Shown here piece after piece: positions 61,330 through 64,000 of a stretch of 64,000 bases of DNA. The translations under genes were made by a program, and so were the position numbers. The notes under the pieces were generated by a model that was not told the DNA's origin, made no database searches, and worked only from the letters and a program-made list of their open reading frames with translations. The DNA comes from Caballeronia novacaledonica (GTDB lineage Bacteria > Pseudomonadota > Gammaproteobacteria > Burkholderiales > Burkholderiaceae): positions 1 through 64,000 of the forward strand of contig NZ_OGTP01000002.1 in assembly GCF_900258035.1 (NCBI RefSeq), read 5' to 3'. Position 1 is the first letter of the stretch, and every line of letters begins with the position of its first letter.

Positions 61330-61506
61330 TTATTGCGCTTGCGAAGCGGGCGCCGGCGTCGATTTCTTGTGATGCTTCTGGCCTTTCTTGTGATACGCGG
61401 GGCGCGGCTTGTTGTTCGGATAATCGGCCGCCGCGAACGACAGCGTCGGCGCCGCGAAGGCCGCCAGCACCAAAAGCACGAGGGATTTCTTCAAGGACGT
61501 TTTCAT
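61330..61506 (-). CDS. Small secreted His/Lys-rich protein
   Basis: The 58-residue product is a signal peptide (MKTSLKKSLVLLVLAAFAAP, cut near SFAAAD) plus a 30-residue basic tail (YHKKGQKHHKKSTPAPASQA). The ATG at 61506 follows a GAGTCTCCGATG-like ribosome site read on the minus strand. Peptides of this size and charge are common in Burkholderiaceae and are not assigned to a family; metal or membrane binding is possible. Confidence 0.65.
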   Translation of the reverse strand: MKTSLKKSLVLLVLAAFAAPTLSFAAADYPNNKPRPAYHKKGQKHHKKSTPAPASQAQ

Positions 61507-61675
61507 CGGAGACTCGCTGGGAGAAGATGGCCTTAGAAAGCGCAAAGCGGCGGGCGGGCGGCCGCTTCGCACTGTAAGAAATATAAGACTCGATATTCCG
61601 CTGCAACCATGCACGTGTGATTCGGGCAGCGGCGTTGCGGTTCCTCCGCGTCGGGCGCTGCCGAGGCAACAGTAT

Positions 61676-61695
61676 ATTGCACAAAAAAGTGCAAT
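61676..61695. promoter_or_regulatory. ATTGCAC inverted repeat upstream of adc
   Basis: The 338-nt gap before adc contains no gene. ATTGCAC and GTGCAAT form a perfect 7-bp inverted repeat around AAAAAA. Further TGCA-containing words follow (GCATGCATAAC, TTTGCACTGC). TGC/GCA-rich dyads are the kind of site bound by the PHB regulator PhaR, which would fit the PHB-cycle genes downstream; this is inference. Confidence 0.4.
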
Positions 61696-61844
61696 TCATC
61701 GATGCGCATGCATAACACATTGACGCAACAAGATTTTTGTCGGTTTGCACTGCTTCGTGAGATGTGCTCGGTTGCCTTGGGTCCGCGACAAATGTCATCG
61801 ACTGCATCTACTATCGTGCCTGTTCTCAACTCAGGGACGACCCA

Positions 61845-62624
61845 GTGAAAGAAGACGACATCCGCAGGAATGCTTTCGCCATGCCTGTGCATAACCCCGC
61901 TTACCCGCGTCCGCCGTTCCGCTTTCTCAATCGCGAGTACTTCATCATCTCTTACGAGACCGATCTCGACGCGCTGCGCGCCGTGGTCCCCGAGCCGCTC
62001 GAAGTCGACAACGGCCTCGTGCATTACGAATTCATTCGCATGCCGGACTCGTCCGGCTTCGGCGATTACACCGAAAGCGGCCAGGTGATCTCCGTCATCG
62101 ATCCGGACGGCAACAAGGCCAGCTACACGCATGCGATGTATCTCGACGACGAAGGTCCGATCGCCGGTGGCCGCGAGATCTGGGGCTTTCCGAAGAAGCT
62201 CGCGTCGCCGCGCCTTTCCGTCGATGGCAAGGACACGCTGCTCGGCACGCTCGATTACGGCTCGCAGCGTATCGCGACGGGCACGATGGGCTACAAGTAT
62301 CGTCCGCTCGACCTCGAAGCCGAGCGCAAGAAGCTCGCCGATACGCCGAACTATCTGCTGAAAGTGCTGCCGCACGTCGACGGCACCGCGCGCGTGTGCG
62401 AACTCGTTCGTTTCTTTCTGCGCGACGTGAGCGTGCTCGGCGCATGGGAAGGCCCGGCCGCGCTGGAACTGCATGCGCATGCGCTCGCGCCTGTCGCGGA
62501 TCTGCCGGTGCGCAAGGTGGTCGGCGCGCGGCATGTCATCGCGAATCTGACGCTCGATATCGGCGAAGTCGCTTACGACTATCTCGCGCCGCCGGACGAA
62601 CTCAAGCTCGCCGTCAATCAATAA
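61845..62624 (+). CDS. adc: Acetoacetate decarboxylase
   Basis: The 259-residue product uses a GTG start at 61845 (8 nt after AGGGA), which gives the usual N-terminus ending in [20 protein letters not shown]. It has the catalytic-lysine motif [18 protein letters not shown], whose first Lys forms the Schiff base, and the acidic pair in [20 protein letters not shown]. It converts acetoacetate to acetone and CO2. It precedes 3-hydroxybutyrate dehydrogenase by 31 nt, placing both on the acetoacetate branch of PHB breakdown. Confidence 0.92.
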   Translation: MKEDDIRRNAFAMPVHNPAYPRPPFRFLNREYFIISYETDLDALRAVVPEPLEVDNGLVHYEFIRMPDSSGFGDYTESGQVISVIDPDGNKASYTHAMYLDDEGPIAGGREIWGFPKKLASPRLSVDGKDTLLGTLDYGSQRIATGTMGYKYRPLDLEAERKKLADTPNYLLKVLPHVDGTARVCELVRFFLRDVSVLGAWEGPAALELHAHALAPVADLPVRKVVGARHVIANLTLDIGEVAYDYLAPPDELKLAVNQ

Positions 62625-62655
62625 CTTCGCATCACGTCGACAAGGGAACAAGCAA

Positions 62656-63438
62656 ATGGCATTGCAAGGAAAAGTCGCGCTCGTCACGGGCGCAGCGAGC
62701 GGCATCGGTGAAGAGACGGCGCGCAAGCTCGCAGCCGACGGCGCGGCGGTCGTGATCGCTGACCTGAACCTCGCGAACGCGCAGAAGGTCGCGGACAGCA
62801 TCGTCGAAGCGGGCGGCCGTGCAATCGCCGTGTCGATGGACGTGACGAGCGAAGACGCGGTGAACGCCGGTATCGAAGAAACGGTGGCGAAGCTGGGCGG
62901 CATCGACGTGCTGGTGTCGAACGCGGGCATTCAGATCGTCGCGCCGATCGAAGAATACGCATACGCCGACTGGAAGAAGATGCTCGCGATCCATCTCGAC
63001 GGCGCGTTCCTCACGACGAAAGCCGCGATCAAGCACATGTACGCATCGGGCAAGGGCGGCTCGATCATCTACATGGGATCGGTGCATTCGCATGAGGCAT
63101 CGAAGCTGAAGTCGGCTTATGTCACGGCGAAGCATGGCCTGCTCGGGCTCGCGCGCGTCGTCGCGAAGGAAGGCGGTCCGCGCGGCGTGCGCGCCAACGT
63201 GGTGTGCCCCGGTTTCGTGCGTACGCCGCTCGTCGAGAAGCAGATTCCCGAGCAGGCGAAGGCGCTCGGCATTTCGGAAGCGGACGTCGTGAAGAACGTG
63301 ATGCTGAAGGAAACGGTCGATGGCGAATTCACGACCGTCGACGATGTCGCGAACACGGTCGCGTTCCTTGCCGGGTTCGAATCGAACGCGCTGACGGGGC
63401 AGTCGATCGTCGTGAGCCACGGCTGGTTCATGCAATAA
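62656..63438 (+). CDS. bdhA: 3-Hydroxybutyrate dehydrogenase
   Basis: The 260-residue SDR interconverts 3-hydroxybutyrate and acetoacetate with NAD. It shows [36 protein letters not shown] (the BDH substrate loop with conserved Gln), [16 protein letters not shown] (Tyr-x3-Lys) and the typical late Lys/Gln segment [16 protein letters not shown]. It links PHB degradation with adc upstream and the patatin-like protein 9 nt downstream. Confidence 0.92.
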   Translation: MALQGKVALVTGAASGIGEETARKLAADGAAVVIADLNLANAQKVADSIVEAGGRAIAVSMDVTSEDAVNAGIEETVAKLGGIDVLVSNAGIQIVAPIEEYAYADWKKMLAIHLDGAFLTTKAAIKHMYASGKGGSIIYMGSVHSHEASKLKSAYVTAKHGLLGLARVVAKEGGPRGVRANVVCPGFVRTPLVEKQIPEQAKALGISEADVVKNVMLKETVDGEFTTVDDVANTVAFLAGFESNALTGQSIVVSHGWFMQ

Positions 63439-63447
63439 GGAGAATCC

Positions 63448-64000
63448 ATGCGCCGCAGTCAACGCAACACACTTAAGCAGGCGAACCACGTCGCGCTGCC
63501 GGATTACGATGAGGTTTGCCTCGTGCTGCAAGGCGGCGGCGCGTTGGGTTCGTATCAGGCGGGCGTGTTCGAAGGGCTCGCGGAAGTCGGCGTCGATCCG
63601 ACCTGGACGTCGGGCATTTCCATCGGCGCGCTGAATACCGCGATCATCGCGGGCAATGCGCCCGAGAATCGCGTGGCCGCGCTGCGCGGATTCTGGAACA
63701 CCATCTGCCAGCCGGCGGATCTGATCGGACATGTGGGCGCGTTTCTGCCCGCGGCGTTCGGCTTCGGCAATTTCGGCCGCAAGTTTTCGAGCATGTGGGC
63801 GGCGGCGCGCGCGCTGACCGAAGGGCAGAGAGGCTTCTTTTCGCCGCGCGTGCATGTGCCCGATCTCGGTCCGCGCACGAAGAGCAAGCGCCCGAACGAG
63901 GTGAGCTACTACGACACGTCCGCGTTACGCGCGACGCTGCTGCAATTCGCGGATTTCGACCGCATCAACGACGGCGCGATGCGTGTTTCCGTGGGCGCGG
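63448..64000 (+). CDS. Patatin-like phospholipase, 3' end cut by window
   Basis: The frame is open to the window end (184 residues visible). It starts after AAGGAGAA and shows the patatin oxyanion loop VLQGGGALGSYQAGVFEGLA and the nucleophile elbow GISIGALNTA (Ser-Asp dyad; the Asp lies beyond the window). In Burkholderia this gene commonly follows adc-bdhA; related patatins act on lipids or PHB-granule-associated substrates. Confidence 0.88.
   Translation, partial: MRRSQRNTLKQANHVALPDYDEVCLVLQGGGALGSYQAGVFEGLAEVGVDPTWTSGISIGALNTAIIAGNAPENRVAALRGFWNTICQPADLIGHVGAFLPAAFGFGNFGRKFSSMWAAARALTEGQRGFFSPRVHVPDLGPRTKSKRPNEVSYYDTSALRATLLQFADFDRINDGAMRVSVGA

Noticed and set aside
1-64000. CRISPR arrays, tRNA or rRNA genes, insertion sequences, integrases
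   Set aside because: No regularly spaced repeats, no cloverleaf or rRNA sequence, and no transposase or integrase motif was seen in any frame.

Overview
The window is high-GC DNA of a Burkholderiaceae bacterium, most likely Caballeronia or Paraburkholderia. This rests on the codon bias towards G/C, a Burkholderia-type trimeric porin, a PHB-cycle cluster (acetoacetate decarboxylase, 3-hydroxybutyrate dehydrogenase, patatin), and the many LysR, AraC, TetR and MocR regulators beside small catabolic operons. No rRNA, tRNA, CRISPR array, insertion sequence or prophage gene was seen. Both ends cut a gene.

Layout. 1-4.0 kb holds envelope and small stress-type genes (glycine-zipper protein, two periplasmic or lipoprotein genes, an outer-membrane protein, an RRM-like protein, PPK2). 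4.3-10.6 kb is an operon of a DUF3141 protein with a PhaC-like catalytic triad, phosphate acetyltransferase, acetate kinase, FabI and an unknown protein. 10.6-20.1 kb is one six-gene minus-strand operon joining a tripartite RND pump to PqiABC. 20.5-28.3 kb is an amine region: a MocR regulator divergent from an APC permease, a FAD amino-acid oxidase, an orphan ABC binding protein and EutBC. DUF485/ActP follows (28.5-30.5 kb), then an aldehyde dehydrogenase homologue that has lost its catalytic residues (30.6-32.1 kb).

32.1-41.1 kb is the most interesting part. It holds an amidohydrolase, an MFS transporter, a LigB-type ring-opening dioxygenase, a TolB-like propeller, a Tsx-like outer-membrane channel, an AraC regulator and a lactonase. 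Three separate promoters here carry the same ungapped 36-nt element directly upstream of the -10 position. I read this as an AraC-controlled import and ring-cleavage regulon with an unidentified substrate. 41.1-43.8 kb is a large glycosidase.

43.9-49.3 kb is a convergent cluster (HpcH/HpaI lyase and LysR on plus; MaoC-like hydratase, acyl-CoA dehydrogenase and CaiB CoA-transferase on minus). It matches the known itaconate degradation set. Its two outer promoters share a roughly 45-nt element built on a LysR T-N11-A box at the same distance from the first gene. 49.4-56.1 kb has NmrA, MEKHLA, SDR, ADH, an alpha/beta hydrolase and a divergent CGNR regulator, then an MBL-fold hydrolase divergent from TetR. 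56.2-61.5 kb has small secreted proteins, ProQ, the porin, unknown proteins, an SDR and a membrane HExxH protein. 61.8-64.0 kb is the adc-bdh-patatin operon.
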